NCBI RefSeq assembly: GCF_900302455.1
Contig: NZ_ONZG01000007.1
Span: 186,001 to 250,000 of the forward strand
Source of the DNA: Falsiruegeria mediterranea M17
Lineage (GTDB): Bacteria; Pseudomonadota; Alphaproteobacteria; Rhodobacterales; Rhodobacteraceae
Length of the DNA: 64,000 bases
Direction of reading: 5' to 3'
Under the pieces are notes generated by a model. That model did no database searches. It was given only the letters and a program-made list of their open reading frames with translations, and was not told the origin of the DNA. Position numbers and translations under genes: made by a program. This document shows, piece after piece, positions 25,857 to 36,531 of the stretch (its first letter is position 1; each line of letters starts with the position of its first letter).

Positions 25857-28800
25857 TCAAGCGATGCTCAGCTCCCAGATGTTGGCTGTCTGATCGTCGA
25901 ACTGGAAGTACTCCACGTTCACAAGGCTGTCGGTGCCGTCTGCGCCGGTGATCATCACTTCTGTCGAAGACGTGCGCGTCAGGGTGTAATCTGCGCGGTT
26001 GCCATTGAACAAAGCGAAGTCCGAGCTCGCGCCACCGTCGAGCGTGTCATTGCCAGCCCCCCCTTTGAGGTAGTCAATGCCGCCATAGCCCAGCAAGTAG
26101 TCGTCGCCATCAAGCCCGGACAGCTGGTTGCGTTCGCGGTTGCCTTCCAGGCGATCATCGAAGTGCGTGCCGACAAGGTTCTCAATTTCGAAATAGAGAT
26201 CCCGGATTGCATCACCGGCAGAGCCAAAGCCCGTCTCCTGGCCGTTGAATTCGCCCGCGCCGTTGCGCAGGGACGCGATCACGCCGGAAGTCGATTGGAA
26301 ATACGTCACCGTGTCCAGACCATCACCGCCGAAATACCGTTCACGCCCGCCAGTCGAGCCCACGAACCAGTCATAGCCGCCCAGCCCGCGGAAATCGTTC
26401 TGCTGCGCGTCACCATAGAACACATCTTGATGGCTCGACCCCGTGACGCGTTCAACCGAGATCAGCGTCAGCCCCTGGGCCAGTCCTGTGCTCTGCGAAG
26501 GATCGGACAGGTCGAGCGTCACGCCGCCCACCGCTGCACCCATCGGGGGCGCGCCATCGAACAAAAAGACATCCTCTACAACCGGCGCACCCGAGGATTG
26601 GGCCTCGAGGAAGGTGATCATGTCGAGCCCGTTCCCGCCGTTGAGCGTGTCATTGCCGGGCGTGGCTATGAACCAGTCATAGTCCCCCAGTCCGCGCAGC
26701 TCATCATCGCCGTCTGATCCGCGCAGCACATCTGTGAAAATCGAGCCGGTTCCCCGTTCGATCGAAGTGAGGGTATCGACCTCTCCACCAAAGATCCGGG
26801 CCCGACCTGCGCCCAGGTCCAGATCCAGCAGAAAGTTCGTTCCGCGGCCAGGAACCTCTACGAGGTCCGAGTAAGAGATCATGTCTCGGCCCGGTCCCCC
26901 ATCGACCGTGTCATTTCCCCGGCCCGGTATGATCCAGTCAAACCCTTCCTCTGCAAAGAACTGCTGGGGCTCGTCAGTCCCTTCCAACGTCTCGGACGCA
27001 GCAGTTCCGGTAATTGCGTTCAGGCGAAAGGCATCGGCAAAGCTGAGTCTGATATCGTTGAATTGCAGGAACTCAACATCGGTATCGACGGTGTCGTTGC
27101 CCTCTGCCGATGTAATCAACAGGCCGTTCCGGACGCTCGAGTCGATTGGTGAAACCAACTCGATACTGGCCACGGTCACATCGGTGCTGGCGATGTTGAA
27201 ATGCGCCGTGTCCGACCCGTTGCCACCGCCCAGAAAATCATCGCCAACGCCGCCATCCAACGTGTCGTCGCCCGACGCCCCGATCAGACGGTCGTTGCCC
27301 GCGCCGCCGTACATTTCATCGTTGCCGTCACCACCATCCAGGGTGTCATCGCCGCCGCGCCCGACCAAAATGTCGTCACCGCCTTCGCCCCTGAGCGAAT
27401 TGTCGGCTTCCGACCCGCTGATAACTTCTGTTCCGATGGAGCCGAACACATTTTCAATGTTGTCCAGCGTGGTGAAATCAGCCCCCTGGTAAGTTGCGCC
27501 ATTCGCGATGTCGATGATCAGTTCGCCCTCAACAAAACTGGCAAACGACTGGACATAGGTGTCGATCCCATCACCACCATCGATCCTGTTTCTTGAACCG
27601 TAGAGGTCCTGGAAGACATCGTTACCCGCGCCCCCATCCAATGTGTCGGTATCGCCCCATCCGACAAGGGTGTCATTGCCACTGCCGCCGAACAGCATGT
27701 CAAATCCGTCGCCACCATGAAGGAAATCGTTTCCGGCAAAGCCGGACAATGTGTCCTGACCGTCGAGGCCAAAGAGACGATCCCGTACCGAGGCATCGTC
27801 ACGCCCGTTCATGCGGTTGTTGTCCGCGTTTCCGGTTCCGCGGAGGTCAGCGAGCGTGCTGCTGCCCAGGGTCAGGTGCTCAAGGTTATCACCCAAAGTG
27901 TAGTTGATTGTTGTTATGACAGAATCCAGGTCGATCGTATCGCCTTCGACGATCACGTCACCGATGTTGTCCACATAGTAGATATCGTTGCCGTCCCCGC
28001 CGACCATAGTGTCTGCGCCCGCGCCACCGTTAAGGCGGTCGATGACAAATCCGCTGCCACCAATCAGGCTGTCGTTGCCACCAAAGCCAAACAGAGTGTT
28101 GGATTGCGCATTACCGGTCAAAACGTTGTTGCCGTTGTTGCCTGCCCCAACCACGGCAGAGCCAATCAGCGTCAGGTTCTCAACATTGGCATAGTTCGAC
28201 GTCGACAGGTTTGCAGACACAGAGGACACAAGCAGGTCGATCCCACCTCCGACGTCTTCAACAATGACATCCAGAAGATCATCTACGCGCAGCGTGTCAT
28301 TCCCGCCACCGCCAAAAAGCGTGTCGGCACCACCACGTCCATCCAGATCGTCATTGCCGGTAAAGCCAAAGAGCTGGTTTGCTGCACCATCGCCCACAAG
28401 GGTGTCGTCGCCCGCGTTTCCGCGGACACCTTCAACACTCGTCAGGCTGAGCAAACCGTTCGTTAGTGAAAACGTACCACCGCCAAGATCGCGTTCGATG
28501 CTGTAGTCACCTGTCGTGAGATTAAGGCTGAAGTCCGCGTTGCCGATAAGATCAACAAGATCAAAACCGGTCCCGCCATTGAATGATCCGGCGAACAAGG
28601 TGTTCGACGCACCGTTGAGCGCCAGCCAGTCATCACCGGCATTTCCGAAAATGGTGTTGTTTCCGGCGCCCGCGTTCAGGGTGTCATTGCCAAGGCCGCC
28701 ATCCAAATAGTCGTCGCCAGCACCGTCATTGATGACATCGTTTCCACCCTGCCCCAGCAGCGTGTCATTTCCGTCGCCACCGTTCAGCGTATCGTCCCCG

Positions 28801-31800
28801 CCGCCGCCGGTGATGTAGTTGTTCAATGCATTGCCTGTGGCCACGGCAGAGCCACCGATCAAGGTCAAATTCTCGATCGCATCCGTTCCAGCATTCGGCT
28901 GGCTGAGGTCAAAGCTGAACCTGGAAACGACCAGGTCAACGCCGGACCCGTTGTTCTCAATGACATCGTTTACGCTGTCCACAAAGAACGTGTCGTCGCC
29001 ATCCGAGCTGATCAGGGTGTCGTCACCAGTTCCGCCGTTCAGTATGCCCGTACCGATAAGCCGGTCATTGCCAGCCTCACCCAGCAGCGTATCTCGTCCT
29101 GCGCCACCGGAAAGCGTATCGTCACCGGCGCCGCCCAGAAGGCTGTCATTGCCATCCCCCCCGTCGATGCTGTCGTTGCCGTCGCCGCCATCAAGCGTGT
29201 CATCGCCGCCGCGACCAACAAGGGTGTCATCGCCGCCGCGACCTTCTAGGATCTGTTCTGAACTCGACCCCAGCAAATAGTTGCCGCCCAGAGAGCCGCG
29301 CAATATGCCGCCCGCCTGGAAAATATACCCGTTTTCAACGCCTTCAATGGTGCTCAGCCCGGCCATCCCATCAAACCGGATGGTACCGGCAGTTTCGGTC
29401 GCGCTCGCCCCGGTTCCGGTGATCGTCGACAGTTCCACCACCAGGTTGGCAAGCGAACCCGTTACCAGGTTGTCGATACCAGTGCCGCCGAGGATGCTGG
29501 CGTTTCCGTCGAAATCCGGCCGCAGCCTGATTTCATCGTCGTCACTGTCGCCGCGAAACTCACCGCCACCTGCGCCCGCTTCGAGCGTATCGTTCCCGGC
29601 ACCGCCTTCCAGGCTGTCCCGCCCTGCGCCGGATTTCAGCAGGTCGTTATCATTGTTACCTGACAGCACATCGTTGCCGTCGCCGCCGATTAGAGTGTCG
29701 TCACCATTGCTGCCTGTTATGAAATCGTCGCCTGCACCACCATCGATAGAATTGTCCTGCAGGTTGCCTTCGATTCTGTTGTCGAGGTCGTTGCCGACAC
29801 CGTCGATCTCCTGGTCGCCCTCGAGTTCGAGCCTCTCAATCCCAGCAGCGAGCGTGTAGCTCACGGTGGTGGAAACAACGTCGAGATCGCCGCCTGTATC
29901 GACCACACGATCCCGTACGTCGTCTACAACGTAGGTGTCGTTGCCTTCGCCGCCTTCCATACTGTCTTCGCCGCTGTTCCCATCCAACCGATCATCGCCG
30001 GCACCGCCGATCAGCGTGTCGTTACCACTTCCCCCAAGAAGCGTATCATCCCCATCACGCCCCTCAAGACGGTCTGATCCACCTTCACCTCTGAAAATGT
30101 TGTCGCGCTCGTTCCCGATCATCACATTGTTCAGACCGTTGCCCGATCCGGATCGTCCGCCCGTCAACAGGGTTAGGTTTTCGACCCCTCCGTTGTTCGG
30201 CGCCACACTGCCAAGCGTGCCCTGATTGAGGTCAAAGGTGTCCAGACTGCTGCGAACTTCGTCGATACCTGATCCGGAATTCTGGACGACATCGCCCGTG
30301 TTATCGACGATGAACACATCGCCGGACCCTCTGCCGATCAACGTGTCCGCACCGGTGCCCCCATCCAGAGTGTCACTGCCGAACCCACCGACCAGGCTGT
30401 CGTCGCCGCCCAGGCCAAAAAGGGCGTTCCCATCATCATTGGCGGTGATGACGTTGTCGTATGCGTTGCCCGTGCCGCTGGTTGCGCCGCTCAGCAATGT
30501 CAGGTTTTCGATCGGTCGCGTAGATTGATTGTAGCGGCTGTCATCCAGGCTGAAGGTGGCTAGGCTGGTCCGTATCTCGTCTACGCCAGATGTGCCCTCG
30601 CTTTGGATAACGTCGTTGACATTGTCGACATAGAAGATGTCGCTGCCCGAGCCGCCATCCATCGTGTCAACGCCGGTGCCGCCGTCCAGGACGTCGTCGC
30701 CAACACCACCTGAAAGACTATCGTCGCCTTCATTGCCTTCGAGCGTATCAGCCCCGTTCCCCGATAGAAGCGTATCGTTCCCCAGGCCACCGACAATCGA
30801 GTTATCCCCCTCACCTGCGTCGATGCTGTCATTATCATCGCCGCCGTTGATCGTGTCGTTACCGCCGCCTGCGAATATTCTGTCGTCTCCAGCGTCGCCG
30901 TCGATCGTGTTGTCACCCGCGCCTGCGCTGAGGGTGTCCGCTCCGGCACCACCGGTTATGGTGTCATCACCGCTTCCACTGATTACGTTGTCATTGCCAG
31001 TTCCGCCGGAAAACACATGGCTGCCGGATCCCGTCGAAACCAGCCTGTCGTTCCCACCGCCGCCTTCCAGCGTGTTGTTGCCAAAACTGGCTTCCAGCGT
31101 GTCGTTGCCTTCGCCACCGACAAGGCTGTCATCATGGTCACCGCCGATCAGGCTGTCGTCACCGGCGCCGCCATCCAGAGTATCTTCGTCAATTCCACCG
31201 TTCAGCGTGTCGTTGCCTTCTCCGCCTTCCAGCAGATCGTTACCGCGGCTGCCAAAGAGACTGTCATTTCCGATCCCGCCGCGCAGCGTGTCGTTCTGGT
31301 TTGCGCCAATTAGCGTGTCATCGCCTTCGGCACCGCTCAAATCGCTTGCCGTGGCTGAACCTTGCAGGACGTTGTTCAAGGCGTTGCCGACACCCGTGGT
31401 CGAGCCTGTCAGCAGTGTAAGGTTCTCAATACCGCCGTCAGCACCTTCCCATTCCACCCGATCGAGGGAAAATGACGCCAGCGTTGTCTGAATTTCATCG
31501 ATATCGGTACCGGTTTCGACAATCTGGTCCCCGGCGTTGTCGACCACATACCGGTCAGACCCAAGGCCCCCGATCATGGAATCCGCATCAGCTCCCCCGT
31601 CGAGCGTGTCATTGCCCGAACCACCTTCCAAGGTGTCCTCGCCAGCATCGCCAGTCAGGCTGACATTCCCGTTCGATCCAGACAAGCTGTCGTCGCCAAC
31701 ACCGCCACTGAGGCTGTCATCGCCACCGCCACCGATCACGGTGTCATTCCCAGCCTGACCGAAAAGCGCGTTGGCAGCTGCGTTGCCGCGCAAAACATTG

Positions 31801-32915
31801 TCAATACTGCTGCCGACACCGCTGACAGCACCCGTCAACAACGTCAGGTTTTCAACAGGCGATCCCAATGCTCCACCGCTGTATGGCGTTGCTTGCAGAT
31901 TCAACGTGGTCAGCGTTGTCCGGATCTCGTCGATACCCGAACCGGTTTCGGAAATGACATCCGATGTGCTGTCGATGATGTAGACGTCATTGCCTTCGCC
32001 ACCTTCCATCGTGTCGGCGCCTGGTCCGCCATCCAGGGTGTCGTCGCCGGTGCCCCCCACAAGGCTGTCGTTGCCGGCATCCCCCTGCAACAGGTTGTTA
32101 CCTGCGGTCGATGTCAGGGTGTCTGCGCCATCCCCGCCGATCAGCGTATCATTACCTGCACCTGCGAACAGGCTGTCGTCTCCGGCACCGCCGTCCAGCG
32201 TATTGTCGCCATCGTCGGCAAGCGGATCAAAACGCCCGTCGGTGATAAAATACCCGCCGCGAATTGTGTCATTCCCGCCACCGCCCGACAGGCTGTCATC
32301 GAAATCGATATTGTTGGTGTTACGGTCACTGTCACCACCTGCGATCGTATCGTTGCCGCTTCCGCCAACCACGGTATCCGACCCCGTGCCGCCCCAAACC
32401 CGGTAGTTCCCGCTGACCAATGTGATCAGGTCATTCCCTGCTTCACCATCCATTTGACCGGTCATACCCGCCGCAGCTTCAAGCGTGTCATTGCCGCCGC
32501 CCGCAAAAATGAAGCTGGAGTCGAAAATGTAATCGTTGCTGTCAAAGATGATGGTGTTTGTCGTTCCGGGAACAGACATGCTTTCACTAATGAACGTCAG
32601 TGCATTGCCTGTTACGGACGCCCCACCATCAATGACATTGTCAAGTTGATTGCCAGTCAGGTTGCCGCCATTGGATCCGCGATATTCCAAACGCTCGACA
32701 AAATCCGGTAACGTGTAATCGCCGACGGAATAGATAACGAGGTCATCGCCTTCGTTGTTTTGCTCAATGATCGTAACGCCTGCCTCATCGACGATATAAA
32801 CATCGTCGCCAGCCAGCCCAATCAGCGTGTCAGCGCCCCCGAGGCCATTGATGGTGTCCTCAATCGCGGTCCCTGTCAGCGTTTCTGCAGCAGGTGTTCC
32901 AGTCCGTAACGGCAT
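25857..32915 (-). CDS. giant RTX calcium-binding repeat protein
   Basis: A 2352-residue protein made almost wholly of GGxGxDxLxGG nonapeptide repeats, which fold as calcium-filled beta-rolls outside the cell. Between roll blocks, about eight ~100-residue modules recur: YxVDNxGDVIxE, DEIRTSLxTFSL, then ENLTLLxG and GNxLNNVIxGN. There is no N-terminal signal peptide. The C-terminal part (LVNVEYFQFDDQTANIWELSIA) resembles the type I secretion signal region. A role in adhesion, biofilm or S-layer is inferred. No ABC exporter genes lie in the window. GGGGGG stands before the ATG. Confidence 0.9.
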   Translation of the reverse strand: MPLRTGTPAAETLTGTAIEDTINGLGGADTLIGLAGDDVYIVDEAGVTIIEQNNEGDDLVIYSVGDYTLPDFVERLEYRGSNGGNLTGNQLDNVIDGGASVTGNALTFISESMSVPGTTNTIIFDSNDYIFDSSFIFAGGGNDTLEAAAGMTGQMDGEAGNDLITLVSGNYRVWGGTGSDTVVGGSGNDTIAGGDSDRNTNNIDFDDSLSGGGGNDTIRGGYFITDGRFDPLADDGDNTLDGGAGDDSLFAGAGNDTLIGGDGADTLTSTAGNNLLQGDAGNDSLVGGTGDDTLDGGPGADTMEGGEGNDVYIIDSTSDVISETGSGIDEIRTTLTTLNLQATPYSGGALGSPVENLTLLTGAVSGVGSSIDNVLRGNAAANALFGQAGNDTVIGGGGDDSLSGGVGDDSLSGSNGNVSLTGDAGEDTLEGGSGNDTLDGGADADSMIGGLGSDRYVVDNAGDQIVETGTDIDEIQTTLASFSLDRVEWEGADGGIENLTLLTGSTTGVGNALNNVLQGSATASDLSGAEGDDTLIGANQNDTLRGGIGNDSLFGSRGNDLLEGGEGNDTLNGGIDEDTLDGGAGDDSLIGGDHDDSLVGGEGNDTLEASFGNNTLEGGGGNDRLVSTGSGSHVFSGGTGNDNVISGSGDDTITGGAGADTLSAGAGDNTIDGDAGDDRIFAGGGNDTINGGDDNDSIDAGEGDNSIVGGLGNDTLLSGNGADTLEGNEGDDSLSGGVGDDVLDGGTGVDTMDGGSGSDIFYVDNVNDVIQSEGTSGVDEIRTSLATFSLDDSRYNQSTRPIENLTLLSGATSGTGNAYDNVITANDDGNALFGLGGDDSLVGGFGSDTLDGGTGADTLIGRGSGDVFIVDNTGDVVQNSGSGIDEVRSSLDTFDLNQGTLGSVAPNNGGVENLTLLTGGRSGSGNGLNNVMIGNERDNIFRGEGGSDRLEGRDGDDTLLGGSGNDTLIGGAGDDRLDGNSGEDSMEGGEGNDTYVVDDVRDRVVDTGGDLDVVSTTVSYTLAAGIERLELEGDQEIDGVGNDLDNRIEGNLQDNSIDGGAGDDFITGSNGDDTLIGGDGNDVLSGNNDNDLLKSGAGRDSLEGGAGNDTLEAGAGGGEFRGDSDDDEIRLRPDFDGNASILGGTGIDNLVTGSLANLVVELSTITGTGASATETAGTIRFDGMAGLSTIEGVENGYIFQAGGILRGSLGGNYLLGSSSEQILEGRGGDDTLVGRGGDDTLDGGDGNDSIDGGDGNDSLLGGAGDDTLSGGAGRDTLLGEAGNDRLIGTGILNGGTGDDTLISSDGDDTFFVDSVNDVIENNGSGVDLVVSRFSFDLSQPNAGTDAIENLTLIGGSAVATGNALNNYITGGGGDDTLNGGDGNDTLLGQGGNDVINDGAGDDYLDGGLGNDTLNAGAGNNTIFGNAGDDWLALNGASNTLFAGSFNGGTGFDLVDLIGNADFSLNLTTGDYSIERDLGGGTFSLTNGLLSLTSVEGVRGNAGDDTLVGDGAANQLFGFTGNDDLDGRGGADTLFGGGGNDTLRVDDLLDVIVEDVGGGIDLLVSSVSANLSTSNYANVENLTLIGSAVVGAGNNGNNVLTGNAQSNTLFGFGGNDSLIGGSGFVIDRLNGGAGADTMVGGDGNDIYYVDNIGDVIVEGDTIDLDSVITTINYTLGDNLEHLTLGSSTLADLRGTGNADNNRMNGRDDASVRDRLFGLDGQDTLSGFAGNDFLHGGDGFDMLFGGSGNDTLVGWGDTDTLDGGAGNDVFQDLYGSRNRIDGGDGIDTYVQSFASFVEGELIIDIANGATYQGADFTTLDNIENVFGSIGTEVISGSEADNSLRGEGGDDILVGRGGDDTLDGGDGNDEMYGGAGNDRLIGASGDDTLDGGVGDDFLGGGNGSDTAHFNIASTDVTVASIELVSPIDSSVRNGLLITSAEGNDTVDTDVEFLQFNDIRLSFADAFRLNAITGTAASETLEGTDEPQQFFAEEGFDWIIPGRGNDTVDGGPGRDMISYSDLVEVPGRGTNFLLDLDLGAGRARIFGGEVDTLTSIERGTGSIFTDVLRGSDGDDELRGLGDYDWFIATPGNDTLNGGNGLDMITFLEAQSSGAPVVEDVFLFDGAPPMGAAVGGVTLDLSDPSQSTGLAQGLTLISVERVTGSSHQDVFYGDAQQNDFRGLGGYDWFVGSTGGRERYFGGDGLDTVTYFQSTSGVIASLRNGAGEFNGQETGFGSAGDAIRDLYFEIENLVGTHFDDRLEGNRERNQLSGLDGDDYLLGYGGIDYLKGGAGNDTLDGGASSDFALFNGNRADYTLTRTSSTEVMITGADGTDSLVNVEYFQFDDQTANIWELSIA

Positions 32916-33846
32916 ACTGTGGCCCCCCCAGTATTATTTCAGGTCTCTGTCCCGCGATAATTCGCTTTTGGTTTCAGAGCCTAACGCCTCTAGTAGCGGA
33001 AACAGCCTCATCCGTCCAACTTATCGCTTCCTGAACAACGCAACATTTTTTGTGGTGGCCGGTAAAAGCTGGCCACTGCGAGCCGAGAATGTTTCTTTAC
33101 AGAGGGTTGAAGTCCTTGAAAGCAAGGATGTCACTTCACTTGGGAAACTCGGAGAATTCCTCTGGATTGCTTTCGGCCAAACCCACCAAACCTCTCACGT
33201 GCATGCTCATGAAAAGGCCAAAGCAGACCGTTTGCCGAGACTTGCAGACGTGTAACCGCCGTTGCCGTCGTTCATCAACGTGAACAAAGATACATCCAAG
33301 TTTCCAACGAACGGTTTCAGCCCGAAGCGGACACAACAACCACCATCGCTAGATCAGGGCTTCGGCGTCAATTTGGGCCGGATGCGGACAATCGCTGCGG
33401 GTTCGAAGCAAGCGAGCTGACTGTTGGAAAGCGGACCTTAGGTTCTCACCCGACACGCCAAAGAAACCTGCGTCAAGTTCGCTGAGATGCGATCGAATAA
33501 TGGACCCGGTAGCAGCAAAGCTTTGTGCAGATAAGCCAAAGGCCAGTCACGAACCCGCAATGAATTTGGGCCCCTCAAGTGGGGCTTACCAGGCTACCGT
33601 GACCTCGAGGTCGGGTTTGGAGATCAACCAGCGTGATCCCGCTGAGGCCAGCGCCGCGAACGCGAAAATACGGATGGATGCAAGCCGCGCACAATCGATC
33701 GCGTCCGCCTCGCCTTGTTAAATGACGATGTCGTCACCATCCACAAAAAGCGGACGAATGAGTCGATAGAGACAGCTCTGATTGTCCCGCGGCGATCTGT
33801 TGCGATCATTGCGAACATAACAAAACAAGGGGCTCGACAATTTGGG
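32916..33846. other. 930-bp gene-poor stretch between the RTX genes
   Basis: No supported gene. Short frames such as 33500-33721 have low-complexity composition and no homology I recognise. An imperfect dyad lies at 33570-33585 (GCCCC-N6-GGGGC). The left end should hold the promoter of the giant RTX gene. Confidence 0.45.
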
Positions 33847-36132
33847 TTACAGAATAAAATCTCCGTCCGCGAATTGCAGCACCTCGGCATGGGTGACGAT
33901 ATTTGTGCCATCGCCTGTGCCGGGGCCGATGTAGTCCACCTGCCAGCTAATCCCGGCCTCGGTGGTGAAGGCATCTCTCGAGGTGATCGCGTACTGGTTG
34001 CGGTCAAAACCAAACACCACCCGATCAAAGCCAAAGCCGGTGTCGATGATGTCATCGCCTGCAAGGCCAGTGACCACATCATCCCCGCCGCGGCTGACGA
34101 TGACATTGTCGCCATGATCCCCGGCGATGGTATCGTTGCCGCCGAAGGTAAAGACATCCTCGATATCGATCAGGCGGTCGCCATCCGTCTCTCCGGCCCA
34201 GCCACGCCCGGCCAGCAGCGACAGGTGCACTGCAGCGCCGTCATTGCCAGCCTGAAGCGTATCGCGACCTGCCCCGCCATCAACCTTGTCCGGTCCGGCG
34301 CTGGCCATCATGACGTCGTCGCCCGCGAAGCCCCACATCAGATCAAGGTATTGCGTAGCCGCCAGCGTATCGTCACCAGCCGTGCCGTTGATGAGGATGC
34401 CGGTTTCGGTGAACTGGTCCGCGGCAACATCATAGGTGCCGTTTCGGAACTGAAAATACTCGACCCCGGTGACCAGGTCCCGGCCAAAGCCAAATCCGGA
34501 GTCGCTGTGTTCGACAAAGTAGTCGCTTTCGCTGAGGATCCCTTGGCCAACAGAGCGTGGTGTAATGATCGCGTCATCATAGACGTAGTCGAAGATGGCC
34601 GTATCCACGCCGCCATCGCCGACCAGCGTATCATCGCCATTCAATCCGCGCAGCGTGTCGTCTCCTCCACCACCTTGCAGGTGGTTTGCGGCGGAGTCGC
34701 CTTCGAAATGCATATCGGTCGTACCGAACGGATCATCGGTATAGATGTGTTCTATGCCGGTATAGACGTCCCCCTCTGCTTCGCCGCCATAGCCGCGCCC
34801 GAGCGCTAGAGACAAGAAGCTGTTTTCGGAGACATGGCGGACGACAACGCTATCCGTCGTCCCAGCTCCGCCATCATATTTGTCGGCACCGGGGGACGTG
34901 TAGAACGAATCCCTTCCGCCGAGGCCCCTTTGGACGTCGCGGCCGACCGTGCCAAAGAAGCGGTCATCGAAACTGGTGCCGGTGATCGCCTCGATCCCGA
35001 ACAGGGTCTGGTCCGCGCCATCCGCAGCGTTGAACGCCGTTAGCTCCATTCGATATGGCGTGTCATCAAGGTCAACTTCGCGCATCAGGATACCCTGGAT
35101 GCCGCCGCTTATGGCGAAGGTAACAAGGTCATAGCCCAACCCGCCGTCGAGCCTATCATTGCCCACAGAGCCATAGAGCGTATCGTTCCCGGCAAGCCCG
35201 CGATAAAACTCGTCAGCATTTGTGCCGTAAAGCCGGTCAGGCTCGTTCGTGCCAATGATCTCAGGTTCCTGGACCAGGGTTGCGAGGTCCCGGTCGCGAA
35301 AATCGGCGAAGCGTACAACCTCTACATCGCGTAGGAGTGCCGTTTTGAAGTCACGATGGTCGCCACCGACATAGCGTACCTGAACTGTGTCCGCATCCGT
35401 CTGGGTGATTTCTGCTTCTTGCAGCGAAAAGCCGAAGGCGACTGTGTCTTGGCCGTCCCCGCCGATCACCGTATCGATGGCGCTGACCGGATCGGCGCCG
35501 CCCAAAAGCCGGAAGATGTCGTCTCCGGCGCTGCCGTCAAAGCGGTTCGCGACATCGTCGCGTGTGTTCGTAACGTCAAACGACGCGCCCGGCGCGTCCG
35601 AGATCATCTTGATATTCTCAATCCCGAAGTACCGGTCCCCCGTCGCATCCCCGGTCCAGCCGCGCTGTAGCAGCAGGTTGACAATTATCACCGGATCGTC
35701 CGCATGCCGAGTGATCACCACAGTGTCGCTACCTTGCCCGCCCCAATATCTGTCCGCTCCGGGGCTGTCGTAGAATGTATCGTTGCGGCTGAGGCCCGAC
35801 AGGATGTCGTTGCCGACCGTCCCACGCAGTGTGTCTTCCCATACCGTGCCGATCACACCTTCAACGTTGTAAATGTACTGAAGATCCCCCCGAAGCGAGA
35901 CCTGTTGTACATAAGGCCGGGTCTCAAGATCGACATCTCGCATCACTATGCCTTGGGACAGCCCTGATATTTCGGCGTAGGTGAGTGTGTCTGAACCCGG
36001 CCCGCCATTGATCGTGTCATTGCCAAGGGTTGCAATCAGTGTGTCGTTGCCGCCCAGACCTTCGTAAAGGTCATCGCGGGCGTCGCTGCCTTCAAGGGAG
36101 TCGTTGCTATTCGTGGGGAAACCTACGCTCAT
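33847..36132 (-). CDS. RTX protein with internal ~190-residue repeats
   Basis: A 761-residue RTX protein without signal peptide, so a likely type I secretion substrate. RTX blocks (LGGNDTLIATLGNDTINGGPGSD) alternate with longer segments. Two units of about 190 residues (about 25-175 and 300-450) align: QGIVMRDVDLETRPY with QGILMREVDLDDTPY, FYDSPGADRYWGG with FYTSPGADKYDGG, RGWTGDATGDRYFGIENI with RGYGGEAEGDVYTGIEHI. The end (VLQFADGDFIL) is a typical terminal beta motif. AGAGG precedes the ATG. The function of the long repeat is unknown. Confidence 0.88.
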   Translation of the reverse strand: MSVGFPTNSNDSLEGSDARDDLYEGLGGNDTLIATLGNDTINGGPGSDTLTYAEISGLSQGIVMRDVDLETRPYVQQVSLRGDLQYIYNVEGVIGTVWEDTLRGTVGNDILSGLSRNDTFYDSPGADRYWGGQGSDTVVITRHADDPVIIVNLLLQRGWTGDATGDRYFGIENIKMISDAPGASFDVTNTRDDVANRFDGSAGDDIFRLLGGADPVSAIDTVIGGDGQDTVAFGFSLQEAEITQTDADTVQVRYVGGDHRDFKTALLRDVEVVRFADFRDRDLATLVQEPEIIGTNEPDRLYGTNADEFYRGLAGNDTLYGSVGNDRLDGGLGYDLVTFAISGGIQGILMREVDLDDTPYRMELTAFNAADGADQTLFGIEAITGTSFDDRFFGTVGRDVQRGLGGRDSFYTSPGADKYDGGAGTTDSVVVRHVSENSFLSLALGRGYGGEAEGDVYTGIEHIYTDDPFGTTDMHFEGDSAANHLQGGGGDDTLRGLNGDDTLVGDGGVDTAIFDYVYDDAIITPRSVGQGILSESDYFVEHSDSGFGFGRDLVTGVEYFQFRNGTYDVAADQFTETGILINGTAGDDTLAATQYLDLMWGFAGDDVMMASAGPDKVDGGAGRDTLQAGNDGAAVHLSLLAGRGWAGETDGDRLIDIEDVFTFGGNDTIAGDHGDNVIVSRGGDDVVTGLAGDDIIDTGFGFDRVVFGFDRNQYAITSRDAFTTEAGISWQVDYIGPGTGDGTNIVTHAEVLQFADGDFIL

Positions 36133-36276
36133 ACTGAAACCTCTCTGTAAATAATATGATGACCCGACATTCCCAATATGGACGGCGGTATGATCGCAGC
36201 TTCGCTTGAATCTGCATGCCGATCAAGGGTTGTACTCGGTCGGGTGTCTGCAACCGAAAATCCGCTCCCGTTGAAG

Positions 36277-36507
36277 CACGGCAGACCTGAGTTCATCAGG
36301 TCCGACAACGGACCAGAGTTCATTGCGGCGGATCTGCAGAGCTGGTTAAGAAAGATCAGCATCCAGCCAATGCAAATCTATCCGGACAGTCCACGTGAAA
36401 CGGCTACAAAGAGCGTTTCAACGGAAGGCTAAGACAAGATTTCCTTAAAACAGAATGGCTCCCACCACTAAGCACGCGCAGGTCGCGATCAATTTTCAGC
36501 TGAGGCA
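36277..36507 (+). pseudogene. IS3-family transposase remnant (OrfB, frameshifted)
   Basis: The frame from about 36277 reads HGRPEFIRSDNGPEFIAADLQ...IYPDSPRE, a DDE-transposase block with the second catalytic Asp in RSDNGPEF. A one-base loss near 36399 moves the reading to ENGYKERFNGRLRQDFLKTEW. A second shift gives TTKHAQVAINFQLRQ, ending at about 36507. The N-terminal half and the rest of the C-terminus are missing. The element is dead and is cut off by the IS5-like end that follows. Confidence 0.85.
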
Positions 36508-36526
36508 GGGCCTTGTTGCACAAATC
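36508..36526 (+). mobile_element. IS5-like terminal end scar
   Basis: GGGCCTTGTTGCACAAATC closely resembles the terminal inverted repeat of many IS5-family elements (xGCxTTGTTGCACAAATC). No transposase or opposite end is adjacent, so this is a leftover end after deletion. It abuts the IS3 fragment exactly where that fragment stops. Confidence 0.55.
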
Positions 36527-36531
36527 GGCTG

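Noticed and set aside
26881-32711. Many plus-strand frames rich in Ser-Pro or Val-Ala opposite the giant RTX gene
   Set aside because: They are the antisense reading of Gly-Asp repeats (periodic SPP patterns), not independent genes.
25857-32915. Direct-repeat array that might be taken for a CRISPR
   Set aside because: The periodic repeats are coding (9-codon RTX units) with no constant spacer/repeat structure; no cas genes.
33500-33721. 73-codon frame between the RTX genes
   Set aside because: No homology recognised, no ribosome-binding site, low-complexity Ala/Ser composition.
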